In this document: one piece after another, positions 7,601 to 14,767 of the stretch
Numbering within the stretch: position 1 is the stretch's first letter
Layout of the letters: the number at the start of each line of letters is the position of its first letter
Source: a bacterium
GTDB lineage: Bacteria; Bacillota; Clostridia; Christensenellales; Aristaeellaceae
Length of the DNA stretch: 39,488 nucleotides
Assembly (NCBI GenBank): GCA_004563405.1
Contig: SFTH01000024.1
Location: 1-39,488 of the forward strand
Direction: 5' to 3'
Notes under the pieces: model-generated
What the model was told of the DNA's origin: nothing
The model's database searches: none
The model's input: the letters and a program-made list of their open reading frames with translations, nothing else
Position numbers and translations under genes: made by a program

Positions 7601-8675
7601 TGTTGTGCGTTCCCTTGTAGCCCGTCTTGATATGGCTGTCGGCGCCATTTGGGCTGTACTTTACGACGATCATCTCCGCCTGATTCGCCTGCGCATGCTG
7701 GCATGCATAGCCGCAGAGCGTGCATGCGCCCTCCTCGTAGGAATGCGCCTGATCGGCTTCCGTCAGCGTTTCCGAGGTCTCCACCCAGGATATTCCACAG
7801 GTAAGGCAGGTACAGCTGTCCCTGCGGAAGCCACTCACGACGTGATTCTCGCCGTCCTTTTGCGTATAGGTCGCATTCAGCCACTGCGTCGCAGTGACGG
7901 TGCGATTTTCATGATTGCAGCTGTAATGGCACAATTGGCACTCGCCATTGGCCCAACTATGGTTCTCCTGATCGGTACTTCTTTCGGTGGCAACAGTCGT
8001 CCAGCTCTCGCCGCATTCGCTACAGCTGTAATAGTAGTCAACATAATAGCTGCGCGAATGTGTGTTCGCATCCGCGTAGCTGTATTGCACATCACGCAGA
8101 GACGAATTTGGAACCGCACTGGAATGGAGGCAGGTATTCGTTGCACCGCAGGACTGGCACACGCCATCATAGAAATAGTGGGACTCGGTCGTGACCGTGC
8201 GCTCCGTCGCTTCTACCATGTTATAAGTAACGCCGCAATCCGGGCAATACCGCCAGGTGTCCCGATAGTAGCTGACGGTATGGCTGCTCGCATCATTCGA
8301 GGAATACTCCGTTTCCCGCCAGCTTTCCGACTCCACCGAATTCGCATGCTCACAGGTTGAGGATCCAGAGGGATCCGGCGTGGGCGTAACCTGCGTCTCC
8401 GTGGAAGGATCCGGCGTGACCTGCGTCTCCGTGGAAGGATCCGGCGTGACCTGCGTCTCCGTGGAGGGATCCGGCGTGACCTGCGTCTCCGTGGAGGGAT
8501 CAGGCGTGACCTGCGTCTCCGTGGAGGGATCAGGCGTGGGATCGGCCTCTGAAGACGCCTGCGTGGCAATCGAGCCGGTATCTACCCCGGCATTTTCCGC
8601 AAACGTCATACCTCCGGCCAATATGCACAGTACGAGTGCCAGTGCCAATGCGCGGAATCCCCAGTTCTTCTTCAT
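4635..8675 (-). CDS. Giant secreted protein with 12 Cys5-His3 repeats, Thr/Pro stalk and unique C-terminal domain
   Basis: A 1,346-residue exported protein that I do not recognise as a named family. In order: signal peptide (1-26, cleavage near FAE); linker of five 10-residue repeats (STETQVTPDP, 51-100); twelve units of 71-90 residues (starting at about 108, 182, 253, 325, 396, 472, 546, 619, 692, 763, 853, 929); a stalk of TATATPVP-type octads followed by Pro/Thr-rich sequence (about 1,015-1,170); and a charged alpha/beta C-terminal domain (about 1,171-1,346). Every unit keeps C-x-H, H, C-x2-C, H, C-x2-C, while the rest diverges. That gives eight potential metal ligands per unit, enough for two zinc-type sites. 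No LPXTG, SLH or membrane anchor is seen. It has a strong promoter, its own terminator-like hairpin and no operon partner. The unit region is AT-richer than its neighbours. Metal binding is inferred, not shown. Confidence 0.9.
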   Translation of the reverse strand: MKKNWGFRALALALVLCILAGGMTFAENAGVDTGSIATQASSEADPTPDPSTETQVTPDPSTETQVTPDPSTETQVTPDPSTETQVTPDPSTETQVTPTPDPSGSSTCEHANSVESESWRETEYSSNDASSHTVSYYRDTWRYCPDCGVTYNMVEATERTVTTESHYFYDGVCQSCGATNTCLHSSAVPNSSLRDVQYSYADANTHSRSYYVDYYYSCSECGESWTTVATERSTDQENHSWANGECQLCHYSCNHENRTVTATQWLNATYTQKDGENHVVSGFRRDSCTCLTCGISWVETSETLTEADQAHSYEEGACTLCGYACQHAQANQAEMIVVKYSPNGADSHIKTGYKGTHNTCEICGSEWDVATVDVLQSVQEMHYYNNGVCSKCGYACQHERVMNDGSSFDFDDTTYSDGNAEGHLTTGYRWDCYRCLDCDYCYDKKTSEIVTERKSHWFADGVCEACGYQNQCTHDDAEEEYHYWEDEQYSDPTPYDHVVTGYRGAALYCSSCGELMIRVDDQLSSEREDHEIINGKCRKCGYVKACPHENVDITVSWSDRTYSNIDDQGHTESGVRTINYYCLDCQYEWQEGGTEYISVQTPHDFEEGICWKCGYVNFCPHENVTIETEWGEECQYSDPTEEGHLITGFCWHNYECQDCGERWFQWDYQEDPVRVEHRYNIYDVCYRCKFACEHAGAETVWSREQGTTTYAPLDAEKHNANTEMLLRKECPTCKNGFTTTEIVTVARMHNFENGVCADCGYVCQHDAKYQDQWWRYESSSSNYYNEWYHEILLTNPILVTDCTLCWQTVDEQKFEDEIRSLGWHEGDLDEEDEDSNVCSSCGYTFRGVEKPVCEHTYLQPKNQYLENIQVVSADESGHTIIADRVQNYECTVCDVGSGLEQVETGVEITAPHTVNDSNVCEECGYKLSCPHANVVRDTSLEKYEMAVDQHCAQKDENSHLIYGFIDYKHICTDCGAYVPVYEEDREILIGLEAPHEFIGNICVGCRYVKPEPVSTPTATETATPTATATATPIPTATATPVPTATATPVPTATATPVPTATATPIPTATATPVPTATATPIPTATATPVPTATATPVPTATATPVPTATMPTVSDEPTMPVVTDAPVATPAPTVRPTAKPVATATPTAAPTLEPTLEPTVEPTAVPTPEPVYEEVSVEEFVHGVKVEDAAPMVETMMTVADALETESEPVTIQIVNIEKVITTEEKEVLEQLPVKEQLLTFLSVIGFEAQVNQAMEASESSFSPEAEALKAQIQTRIESMDEAARAEFETALLESFPQEVVVIDGVEYNFFVLEIEVRVGDSIRYERYGFRREGDEWIFTRLEIGE
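5340..5633 (-). repeat. 24-base tandem repeats encoding the TATATPVP/TATATPIP stalk
   Basis: About ten in-frame 24-base units encode an eight-residue Thr/Ala/Pro repeat, alternating TPVP and TPIP. Unit gain or loss would change stalk length without a frameshift. Confidence 0.9.
8388..8540 (-). repeat. 30-base tandem repeats encoding STETQVTPDP
   Basis: Five nearly identical 30-base units follow the signal peptide region of the large secreted protein. They differ by a few silent changes (GGAAGG/GGAGGG, TCC/TCA) and keep the frame. Confidence 0.9.
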
Positions 8676-8726
8676 ATCCCTTTCCAGCCTTTCATATGTG
8701 TGTCAAACTTCAGGCATACTAGCATA

Positions 8727-8755
8727 ATTATATGATTTACGTTAAGCATCGTCAA
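8727..8755 (-). promoter_or_regulatory. Strong sigma-A promoter of the large secreted protein gene
   Basis: On the minus strand TTGACG (8,750-8,755) and TATAAT (8,727-8,732) are separated by 17 bases, in an AT-rich stretch about 50 bases before ATG 8,675. GGAAAGGG serves as ribosome site. Confidence 0.85.
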
Positions 8756-8848
8756 TAGAATTTACAATGCATTGCGGTCCCTTTTCGTAATTTGTCGGTT
8801 AATTTTTGGTTTGAACATGTCCGGTGCGGAAGGGGCGGGCACAGAGAA

Positions 8849-8878
8849 GGGCCGCCCGCGCAAATGCGCGGACGGCCC
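8849..8878 (-). terminator. Terminator after livF
   Basis: A 13-base stem (8,849-8,861 with 8,866-8,878; one position is G-U in the minus-strand RNA) with a 4-base loop lies 15 bases past the livF stop and is followed by TTCTCTGT. Confidence 0.75.
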
Positions 8879-8893
8879 ACGGTCTATGCGTAT

Positions 8894-9607
8894 TCAGTTG
8901 GAGCCCAGGTAGGCCTCCTTCACCTGCTCGTTGGTGAGCAGGCTGTGGCCGCTGCCCTTGAGGGAGATGCTGCCGGTCTCCAGCACGAAGCCGAAGTCGG
9001 CGCAGCGCAGAGCGGCGTTGGCGTTCTGCTCGATCAGCAGGATGGTGATGCCCTCGCTCTTGAGGTCGCGGATGATGGAGAAGATGTCCTTCACCACCAG
9101 CGGCGCAAGTCCCAGGGAGGGTTCGTCCATCATCATCAGCTTGGGGCGGGCCATCATGGCGCGGCCCACGGCCAGCATCTGCTGTTCGCCGCCGGAGAGG
9201 GTTCCGGCCAGCTGCCACTCGCGCTCCTTCAGGCGGGGGAAGCGGCGGTAGATGTCCTTGATACCCTCCTCGATCTCGTCCTTGTCGGTGCGCAGGTACG
9301 CGCCGATCTTGAGATTCTCCTTCACGGTGAGGTTGGCAAACACGCGCCGGCCCTCGGGCACCAGGGCGATGCCCTCGGCGACCACCTTCTGGGGATTCAT
9401 GCCGGTGATGTCCCGGCCCATGAAGTTGATGCTGCCCGCGGAGGGGCGCACCAGGCCGCTGATGGCCCGCAGCGTGGTGGATTTGCCCGCGCCGTTCGCG
9501 CCGATCAGCGTGACGATCTGGCCCTGCTCCACGTCGAAGCTGATGCCCTTGAGGGCTTCGATGCCGCCGTAGCTGACCTTCAGATCGGTGACCTTGAGCA
9601 TGTTCAT
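8894..9607 (-). CDS. livF: Branched-chain amino acid-type ABC transporter ATPase LivF
   Basis: A 237-residue cytoplasmic ATPase that, with LivG, would power uptake through LivH/LivM. Walker A GANGAGKST (about 34-42), signature LSGGEQQ, Walker B LMMMDEP and the LivF-typical EQNA in place of the switch His are all present. The length is normal. Its ATG overlaps the livG stop (ATGA), so translation is probably coupled. It is the last gene of the livJHMGF group and is followed by a hairpin terminator. Specificity for Leu/Ile/Val is the usual one, but related systems carry other amino acids, urea or amides. Confidence 0.95.
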   Translation of the reverse strand: MNMLKVTDLKVSYGGIEALKGISFDVEQGQIVTLIGANGAGKSTTLRAISGLVRPSAGSINFMGRDITGMNPQKVVAEGIALVPEGRRVFANLTVKENLKIGAYLRTDKDEIEEGIKDIYRRFPRLKEREWQLAGTLSGGEQQMLAVGRAMMARPKLMMMDEPSLGLAPLVVKDIFSIIRDLKSEGITILLIEQNANAALRCADFGFVLETGSISLKGSGHSLLTNEQVKEAYLGSN

Positions 9608-10443
9608 TCCTCTTCCACCCCCAGATACGCCGCGATGACGGCGGGATTGTCGCGCACCTCTTTGGGCGTGCCCTCGGCGATCTGGCTGCCGAAGTCGATC
9701 ACATAGATGCGGTCCGAGATGCCCATGACCAGGTTCATGTGGTGTTCGATCATGAACACAGTCAGGCCGAATTTTTCCTTGATCTCCCGGATGAACGCGC
9801 CCAGCTCCTCGGTCTCCTGGGGGTTCATGCCCGCCGCCGGCTCGTCCAGCAGCAGAAGCTTCGGATGGGTCGCCAGCGCGCGCACGATCTCCAGCCGGCG
9901 CTGCTGGCCGTAGGGCAGGGAGGTGGCGAGCTCGTCCGCCACGCCGTCCAGACCCACGAGCTTCAGAAGCTCCATGGTCTCCTCCCGCATGTGCTTCTCC
10001 TCCTTCGCGTTCAGGCGGAAGGTGGCGGTGAAGACGTTGCTGGTGCGGCGCAGGTGGGTGGCGATGAGCACATTGTTGAACACCGTCTGGCTCTTGAACA
10101 GGCGGATGTTCTGGAAGGTGCGGGCGATGCCCAGGGAAGTGATCTTATCCGGGGTCTTGACCACCTTTTTGGTGTACATGCCGGCGTTCTTTCCGGCGTA
10201 GGCCCGCTTCATCTTGCCCGTGGGATAGTTTTCCACGATGGTCTTGCCGCAGTAGTCCACGCGGCCGTTGGTGGGCTCGTAAACGCCCGTGATGCAGTTG
10301 AACGCGGTGGTCTTGCCCGCGCCGTTGGGGCCGATGAGGGCCACGATTTCGCCCTCGTTGACGTCCATGGAGAGGTTGTTCACCGCGACGACGCCGCCAA
10401 ACTGCATCGTCACGTTCTCCACATGCAATACATTCTGACTCAT
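9604..10443 (-). CDS. livG: Branched-chain amino acid-type ABC transporter ATPase LivG
   Basis: A 279-residue ATPase partner of LivF. Walker A GPNGAGKTT, signature LPYGQQRRLE, Walker B LLLLDEPAAGMN and switch His (IEHH) are present. It is slightly longer than the usual 250-260 residues because of a basic insertion of about 25 residues (VENYPTGKMKRAYAGKNAGM and following, around 70-95) just before the Q-loop segment GIARTFQNIRLF. Both ends overlap neighbours by ATGA (livM stop, livF start), a sign of tight translational coupling. Confidence 0.95.
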   Translation of the reverse strand: MSQNVLHVENVTMQFGGVVAVNNLSMDVNEGEIVALIGPNGAGKTTAFNCITGVYEPTNGRVDYCGKTIVENYPTGKMKRAYAGKNAGMYTKKVVKTPDKITSLGIARTFQNIRLFKSQTVFNNVLIATHLRRTSNVFTATFRLNAKEEKHMREETMELLKLVGLDGVADELATSLPYGQQRRLEIVRALATHPKLLLLDEPAAGMNPQETEELGAFIREIKEKFGLTVFMIEHHMNLVMGISDRIYVIDFGSQIAEGTPKEVRDNPAVIAAYLGVEEE

Positions 10444-11504
10444 CCCTTCGCCCCCTCCGCGTTCTTTTTCTTTCTCGGCTTAAACAGATCCCAGAGCTCC
10501 CGCTCGCCCATGATGCCCTTGCGGAAGAAGAGCACCACGATCATGATGATGATGGAGAACACCACCATGCGGAAGCCAGATCTCAGCAGCGGCACCTTGA
10601 AGGTTCCGCCGAAGAGGAACATTTCGCTGTCCAGGAAGCGCAGCCACCACTCGCTGCAGGCGATGAACAAAAAGCTCGCCAGCACGGAGCCGGTGATGGA
10701 GCCCATGCCGCCGATGACCACGATCAGCAGGATCTCATAGGTCATGGAGGACTTGAAGGCGTTGGCCTGCAGGCTCGCCTGATACATGGCCAGCAATGCG
10801 CCGCCGATGCCCGCGAAGAAGGAGGAGATGACGAAGGCCATCTGCTTGTGGCGGAACAGGTTCACGCCCATGGCCTCGGCGGCGATCTCGTCGTCGCGGA
10901 TGGCCTTGAACGCCCGCCCGTAGGTGGAATTGATCAGCAACACGATGATTCCGATGCAGATCACCGCCGCCAGGAAGGGCTGGAGCACCGTGGTGAAGGT
11001 GGGATAGGTCTTCAGGAGGTTGGAGCCGTTGGTGATCGGGCCCAGGGCGTCCCACTGGATGATGGCGCGGATGATCTCCGCAAAGCCCAGGGTGGCGATG
11101 GCCAGATAGTCGCTCTTGAGCCGCAGCACCGGGAAGCCGATGAGCGCCGCCAGCACGGCCGCCATCGCGCCCGCAGCCAGGATGCCCACGATGGCGGGCA
11201 CGGTGAAGCCGATCAGGCCGCCGTCATAGTACTGGTACACCGCCATGCGCTTGGCCATGGGGATGGTGAGCACCGCGTAGGTGTACGCGCCCACCAGCAT
11301 GAAGCCTGCCTGGCCCAGGGAGAACAGGCCGGTGAAGCCGTTGAGCAGGTTCATCGAAACCGCGATGAGCGCGTAGATCGCGCCCTTCTTCAAAACGGTG
11401 ATGAGCATGGAGCGCGTGCCCGCCGCCTGCTCGATGAAGTACAGCGCCACAAACATGAGCGCCAGCAGGACGAGATTGATGATGTTCTTTGTCGATTTCT
11501 TCAT
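10440..11504 (-). CDS. livM: Branched-chain amino acid-type ABC transporter permease LivM
   Basis: A 354-residue inner-membrane permease with many hydrophobic segments. The LivM-type motif SLGQAGFMLVGAYT (about 65-80) and the GGMGSITGSVLA loop (about 270) that contacts the ATPases are visible. AGGTGAAG precedes ATG 11,504, and livH ends 10 bases upstream. The basic C-terminal tail (KPRKKKNAEGAKG) is cytoplasmic. With LivH it would form the heterodimeric channel. Confidence 0.95.
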   Translation of the reverse strand: MKKSTKNIINLVLLALMFVALYFIEQAAGTRSMLITVLKKGAIYALIAVSMNLLNGFTGLFSLGQAGFMLVGAYTYAVLTIPMAKRMAVYQYYDGGLIGFTVPAIVGILAAGAMAAVLAALIGFPVLRLKSDYLAIATLGFAEIIRAIIQWDALGPITNGSNLLKTYPTFTTVLQPFLAAVICIGIIVLLINSTYGRAFKAIRDDEIAAEAMGVNLFRHKQMAFVISSFFAGIGGALLAMYQASLQANAFKSSMTYEILLIVVIGGMGSITGSVLASFLFIACSEWWLRFLDSEMFLFGGTFKVPLLRSGFRMVVFSIIIMIVVLFFRKGIMGERELWDLFKPRKKKNAEGAKG

Positions 11505-11514
11505 AGCGCTTCAC

Positions 11515-12393
11515 CTACACCTTCTCGGAAATCTTTTCGCCGAACAGGCCGGTGGGCTTGAACAGCAGAATCACGATCAGCAGCGCAAAGGTGAAGGCGT
11601 CGGAGAAGGTGGTGTAGCCCAGCGCCTTGATCAGGTTTTCGCAGATGCCGATGATGAACGCGCCGATCACCGCGCCGGGGATGGAGCCGATGCCACCGAA
11701 CACCGCCGCGACGAAGGCCTTCAGGCCGGGCATTGCGCCCACCGTGGGCGTGACGGAGGTGTAATTGGAGAAATACAGCACCGAGCCCACCGCCGCCAGG
11801 AGCGAGCCGATGATGAACGTGGTGGAGATGACGGAGTCGATCTTGATGCCCATCAGCTGCGCCGTTTCAAAGTCCTTGGAGACCGCGCGCATGGCCATGC
11901 CGATCTTCGTCTTCTGAATGATGGTCACCAGCGCAATCACCAGCAGGATGGTGAGCACCGGCGTAATCAGCGTGACCATCTTGGTGGTCGCGCCGCCGAT
12001 TGTGACGGAATTGGAGATCCAGCCGATGGTGGGATACTGCTTCGCCAGGCCGCCGGTCACATACCACATCAGGTTCTGCAGAAGGTAGCTCACGCCGATG
12101 GCGGAGATCATCACCGACATGCGCGGCGCGCTGCGCAGCGGCTTGTAGGCCACGCGCTCCACGGTAAAGCCCAGCAGCACCGTGAGCGCCACGACCAGCG
12201 GAATGGAGAGATACACCGGCATGGTGGCCGCGATGTACACCATGAAGAAGCCCGCGGCGGTGAAGATGTCGCCGTGCGCAAAGTTGATCAGGCGAAGAAT
12301 GCCGTACACCATGGTGTAACCCACGGCGATCAGCGCGTACTGTCCGCCCACCGAAATGCCGGATAGCAGGTAAGGCAGGATTTTATCAAACAT
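11515..12393 (-). CDS. livH: Branched-chain amino acid-type ABC transporter permease LivH
   Basis: A 292-residue permease with about eight membrane helices and the family motifs INFAHGDIF (about 41-49) and FGGIGSIPGAVIGA (about 230). I start at ATG 12,393 (MFDKILPYLL), which has GGAGG 9 bases upstream. An open frame extends 25 codons further but lacks a ribosome site and would enter the intercistronic hairpin region. It follows livJ across a gap of about 150 bases holding that hairpin. Confidence 0.95.
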   Translation of the reverse strand: MFDKILPYLLSGISVGGQYALIAVGYTMVYGILRLINFAHGDIFTAAGFFMVYIAATMPVYLSIPLVVALTVLLGFTVERVAYKPLRSAPRMSVMISAIGVSYLLQNLMWYVTGGLAKQYPTIGWISNSVTIGGATTKMVTLITPVLTILLVIALVTIIQKTKIGMAMRAVSKDFETAQLMGIKIDSVISTTFIIGSLLAAVGSVLYFSNYTSVTPTVGAMPGLKAFVAAVFGGIGSIPGAVIGAFIIGICENLIKALGYTTFSDAFTFALLIVILLFKPTGLFGEKISEKV

Positions 12394-12470
12394 CGAAAGA
12401 AGCCTCCGTATCTGTATTGGGGCGCGAGTGCGCGCCGTCCGCCGCAAACGCTCCCCTGCATAGAACAACC

Positions 12471-12497
12471 CGAACCCGCGGGGTTGCCGCGGGTTCG
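12471..12497 (-). terminator. Intercistronic hairpin between livJ and livH
   Basis: Perfect 11-base arms (12,471-12,481 and 12,487-12,497) with a 5-base loop lie about 50 bases past the livJ stop; GGTTGTTCT follows on the minus strand. Partial termination or 3'-end protection here would give more binding protein than permease, a common pattern in ABC operons. The function is inferred. Confidence 0.7.
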
Positions 12498-12544
12498 GCG
12501 TGGTTCAGCCGGAAGAGGCCGAAGCGTTGGGATGAAGCTGAGGA

Positions 12545-13720
12545 TCAGCCCTCCAGCTCCGCGACCGTCTGGGTCTTGACGAAGTCGAAGGCGCCGGTCT
12601 CGGTGTTGGCCTTCTTGATGTAGGCCATGTCCTTGTTGGCGTCGCCGATCTCGTCGAAGGAGATGGAGCCGGTCACGCCGGTCAGGGTCACGCCGGGCAT
12701 CGCGGCGGCGATGTCCGCGCCAACGGCGGAATCGGCGGCCTTGATGGCCTCGATGGCGGTCATGTAAGCGTCATAGCCCAGGGCGGAAACCGCAGCGACG
12801 ATGTCGTTGCCGCCGTTGTTGGTCTTCTTGTCGGCGTTGGCGTTCAGCCAGGCCTTGAAGCCCTGAACGAACTCGGCCGCCTGGGTGGAGGATTCGTCGT
12901 TCTCATCGAAGAAGGTGGAGCAGCAGATGGTCAGGCCGGTGCCCTTGGCCGCATCCAGGATGACGGAGGACTCCCAGGTGTCGCCCGCCAGCAGCGGGAA
13001 GGAGACGTTCATGGACGCCGCCTGGTTGATCAGCAGGGAAGCCACGGTGGTGCTGGTGGGGCAGAACACCACGTCCGCGCCGCCGTTGACGGCGTTGGTC
13101 AGGTATGCGGTGTAGTCCGAGGTGCCCTCGGTGAACTGCTCGTTGATCACGGTGCCGCCCATGGCCTCGAACGCCTTGGCGAAGTAGGTGGCCAGGCCGG
13201 TGGTGTAGTCGTCGCCCAGCTGGCTGAGCACGTAAGCGGTCTTCGCGCCGAACTCATCCATGGCGAAGTTCGCCATGACCGTGCCCTGGAAGGGATCCAG
13301 GAAGCACACGCGCCAGTAGTAGTCGCACAGGGAGGTCACGCCCGGGTTGGTGCAGGAGCAGCCGATGGCCGGAATCTCCGCAGCCGCGAAGACCTCGCCG
13401 CCCGCCATGGACACGCCGGAGCCGTAGGAGCCCAGCACGATGGACACGCCCGCGTCCACCAGTTCCTGCGCGGCGGAGACCGCCTTATCGGTGGCGGACT
13501 GGTTGTCGACGATCACGAGCTCAACATCATAGGTTTCGCCGCCGATTTCGACGGTGGGAACGATGGAATTGGCATACTCGATGCCGATCACTTCCTGCTT
13601 GCCGCCCGCGCCGTTGTCGCCGGACGCCGGCTCAAACACGCCGATCTTGATGCTTTCCGCCATCGCGGTGGCCGAAACGGCCAGCATGAGAACCAATACC
13701 AGAGCGAGAATCTTTTTCAT
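12545..13720 (-). CDS. livJ: Branched-chain amino acid-type substrate-binding protein (no lipobox)
   Basis: A 391-residue type I periplasmic-binding-fold protein (Peripla_BP_6/LivJ family) that captures the substrate outside the cell for LivHMGF. The signal peptide MKKILALVLVLMLAVSATAM ends at an AMA-type signal peptidase I site. There is no Cys in the cleavage region, so the protein is not predicted to be a lipoprotein, which is unusual for a monoderm. The mature start ESIKIGVFEPASG and the segment VLGSYGSGVSM are family-typical. AAAGGAGG is 9 bases before ATG 13,720. It is first in the operon, behind the promoter at 13,751-13,779. Confidence 0.93.
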   Translation of the reverse strand: MKKILALVLVLMLAVSATAMAESIKIGVFEPASGDNGAGGKQEVIGIEYANSIVPTVEIGGETYDVELVIVDNQSATDKAVSAAQELVDAGVSIVLGSYGSGVSMAGGEVFAAAEIPAIGCSCTNPGVTSLCDYYWRVCFLDPFQGTVMANFAMDEFGAKTAYVLSQLGDDYTTGLATYFAKAFEAMGGTVINEQFTEGTSDYTAYLTNAVNGGADVVFCPTSTTVASLLINQAASMNVSFPLLAGDTWESSVILDAAKGTGLTICCSTFFDENDESSTQAAEFVQGFKAWLNANADKKTNNGGNDIVAAVSALGYDAYMTAIEAIKAADSAVGADIAAAMPGVTLTGVTGSISFDEIGDANKDMAYIKKANTETGAFDFVKTQTVAELEG

Positions 13721-13750
13721 TTGGTTTAGCCTCCTTTGAATTATGAAGGT

Positions 13751-13779
13751 ATTATACAGAAAAATTCAGGGAAATGCAA
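13751..13779 (-). promoter_or_regulatory. Sigma-A promoter of the liv operon
   Basis: On the minus strand TTGCAT (13,774-13,779) and TATAAT (13,751-13,756) are separated by 17 bases, 31 bases upstream of livJ. Confidence 0.8.
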
Positions 13780-14104
13780 GGGTATTCTGCAACTTTTTTC
13801 ATCGTAAAATTCCAAACCGCGCCGGTATATCCGCGTTTCGCGGCCATGTCCCGGCACATTTTTGAATAGAAACCCTCAATTTCATTCATTTATCTCCGGA
13901 ATTCGCCGCAAAAGGCCGAATTTATTTTCATTTTTGCATACATCTGCGCATATTGCACGGACGTTTGTCCGCATATTGCGGATTGTTAATTTTTGCCGCG
14001 CTTGCTTTCCCCGATTTATCCACGATTTGAAAACAGATGTCCACATATCGCGCATTTCCCGCCCAGCTTTGTGCATATTTATGCATTTCAGACGTCAAAG
14101 CGCA
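13780..14104. other. AT-rich non-coding region upstream of livJ with GCATAT iterations
   Basis: No gene is accepted here. GCATATTGC is repeated at 13,948-13,956 and 13,971-13,979, 23 bases apart, with the dyad CGGAC-GTTT-GTCCG (13,958-13,971) between them. Further GCATA/TGCAT words occur at about 13,936 and 14,071-14,087. The second copy is also a near-palindrome (CCGCA-TAT-TGCGG). Position upstream of the livJ -35 box suggests regulator binding. A 64-residue minus-strand frame (13,882-14,076) has no good ribosome site. Confidence 0.45.
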
Positions 14105-14142
14105 CAAAAAACGCGGAAGGCCCCGTCCGGGGAGCCTCCCGC
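14105..14142 (-). terminator. Terminator at the end of the secD-to-phosphoribosyltransferase string
   Basis: A GC-rich hairpin (14,113-14,142) is followed on the minus strand by six T residues, 17 bases past the phosphoribosyltransferase stop. It is a classical intrinsic terminator. Confidence 0.85.
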
Positions 14143-14158
14143 TCCTTACGCGCCGCGC

Positions 14159-14722
14159 TCAGCCGATGGGATTTCCGTCCCTGTCGAACAGCGGCAGCTT
14201 CTCCAGATAGATGATGTCGTCGCGCCGAGTGGCGTCGCCCTCGGCGAGGATGGCCATGCGACCGGCGATTTCGCCGCCCGCCTTCTTCACCAGCTCCTCC
14301 AGGGCGCGCAGGGACTCTCCGGTGGAGATCACGTCGTCCACCACCAGCACGCGCTTGCCGCGCATGAACGCCGCGTCCGCGCCGTCCAGGCACAGGGTCT
14401 GCACATGGTCGGTGGTGATGGAGCGCACCTCGGAGACGAACACGTCGCGCATGTACAGCTTCGGGGACTTGCGGGCGAGGATGTAGCGCTTCTCGCCGCT
14501 CAGGCGGGCCATCTCGCAGATCAGCGGAATGCCCTTGGATTCGGCGGTGATCATCACGTCGTGGGCGGGGGCGCGGTCGATGAGCGCCTGGGCGCAGGCG
14601 GTGGTGAGCTCGGGGTCGCCGAAGATCACGAACGCGCCGATGTTGAGTTCGTCACTAATGGGGCACAGGGGGAGCTTGCGCCTGCACCCGGCGATGGTCA
14701 TTTCATAGTACATGTCCTTCAT
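14159..14722 (-). CDS. Adenine-type phosphoribosyltransferase family protein
   Basis: A 187-residue cytoplasmic enzyme of the type I phosphoribosyltransferase fold. The PRPP-binding loop VLVVDDVISTGES (about 125-137) is intact, and the central ITAESKGIPL segment resembles the adenine phosphoribosyltransferase (COG0503) branch. It probably salvages a purine base with PRPP, but the base cannot be told. I start at ATG 14,722 with AGAGG 8 bases upstream; a GTG three codons earlier lies inside that site. It is the last gene of the long leftward string and is followed by a strong terminator. In many clostridia an apt gene sits between recJ and rel, a place where here there is none, so this gene may be its relocated counterpart. 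Confidence 0.85.
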   Translation of the reverse strand: MKDMYYEMTIAGCRRKLPLCPISDELNIGAFVIFGDPELTTACAQALIDRAPAHDVMITAESKGIPLICEMARLSGEKRYILARKSPKLYMRDVFVSEVRSITTDHVQTLCLDGADAAFMRGKRVLVVDDVISTGESLRALEELVKKAGGEIAGRMAILAEGDATRRDDIIYLEKLPLFDRDGNPIG

Positions 14723-14767
14723 TGTCAGCACCTCTTTTGTCTCATGTGGTCGTCTTGTCCGGAAGGA

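Noticed and set aside
4383..8360. A 1,325-residue open frame on the plus strand, antisense to the giant secreted protein
   Set aside because: It is Arg/His/Leu-rich low-complexity sequence typical of the antisense of a high-GC gene. It has no ribosome site, whereas the minus-strand gene has a signal peptide, promoter and conserved repeats.
13995..14060. DnaA-box-like TTATCCACG and a nearby TGTCCACAT, considered as a replication origin
   Set aside because: Only one near-match and one poor match were seen, with no dnaA/dnaN or further box cluster nearby.
13882..14076. A 64-residue minus-strand frame between livJ and the phosphoribosyltransferase gene
   Set aside because: There is no convincing ribosome site or promoter, and it covers the region of repeated GCATAT words, which fits regulatory DNA better.
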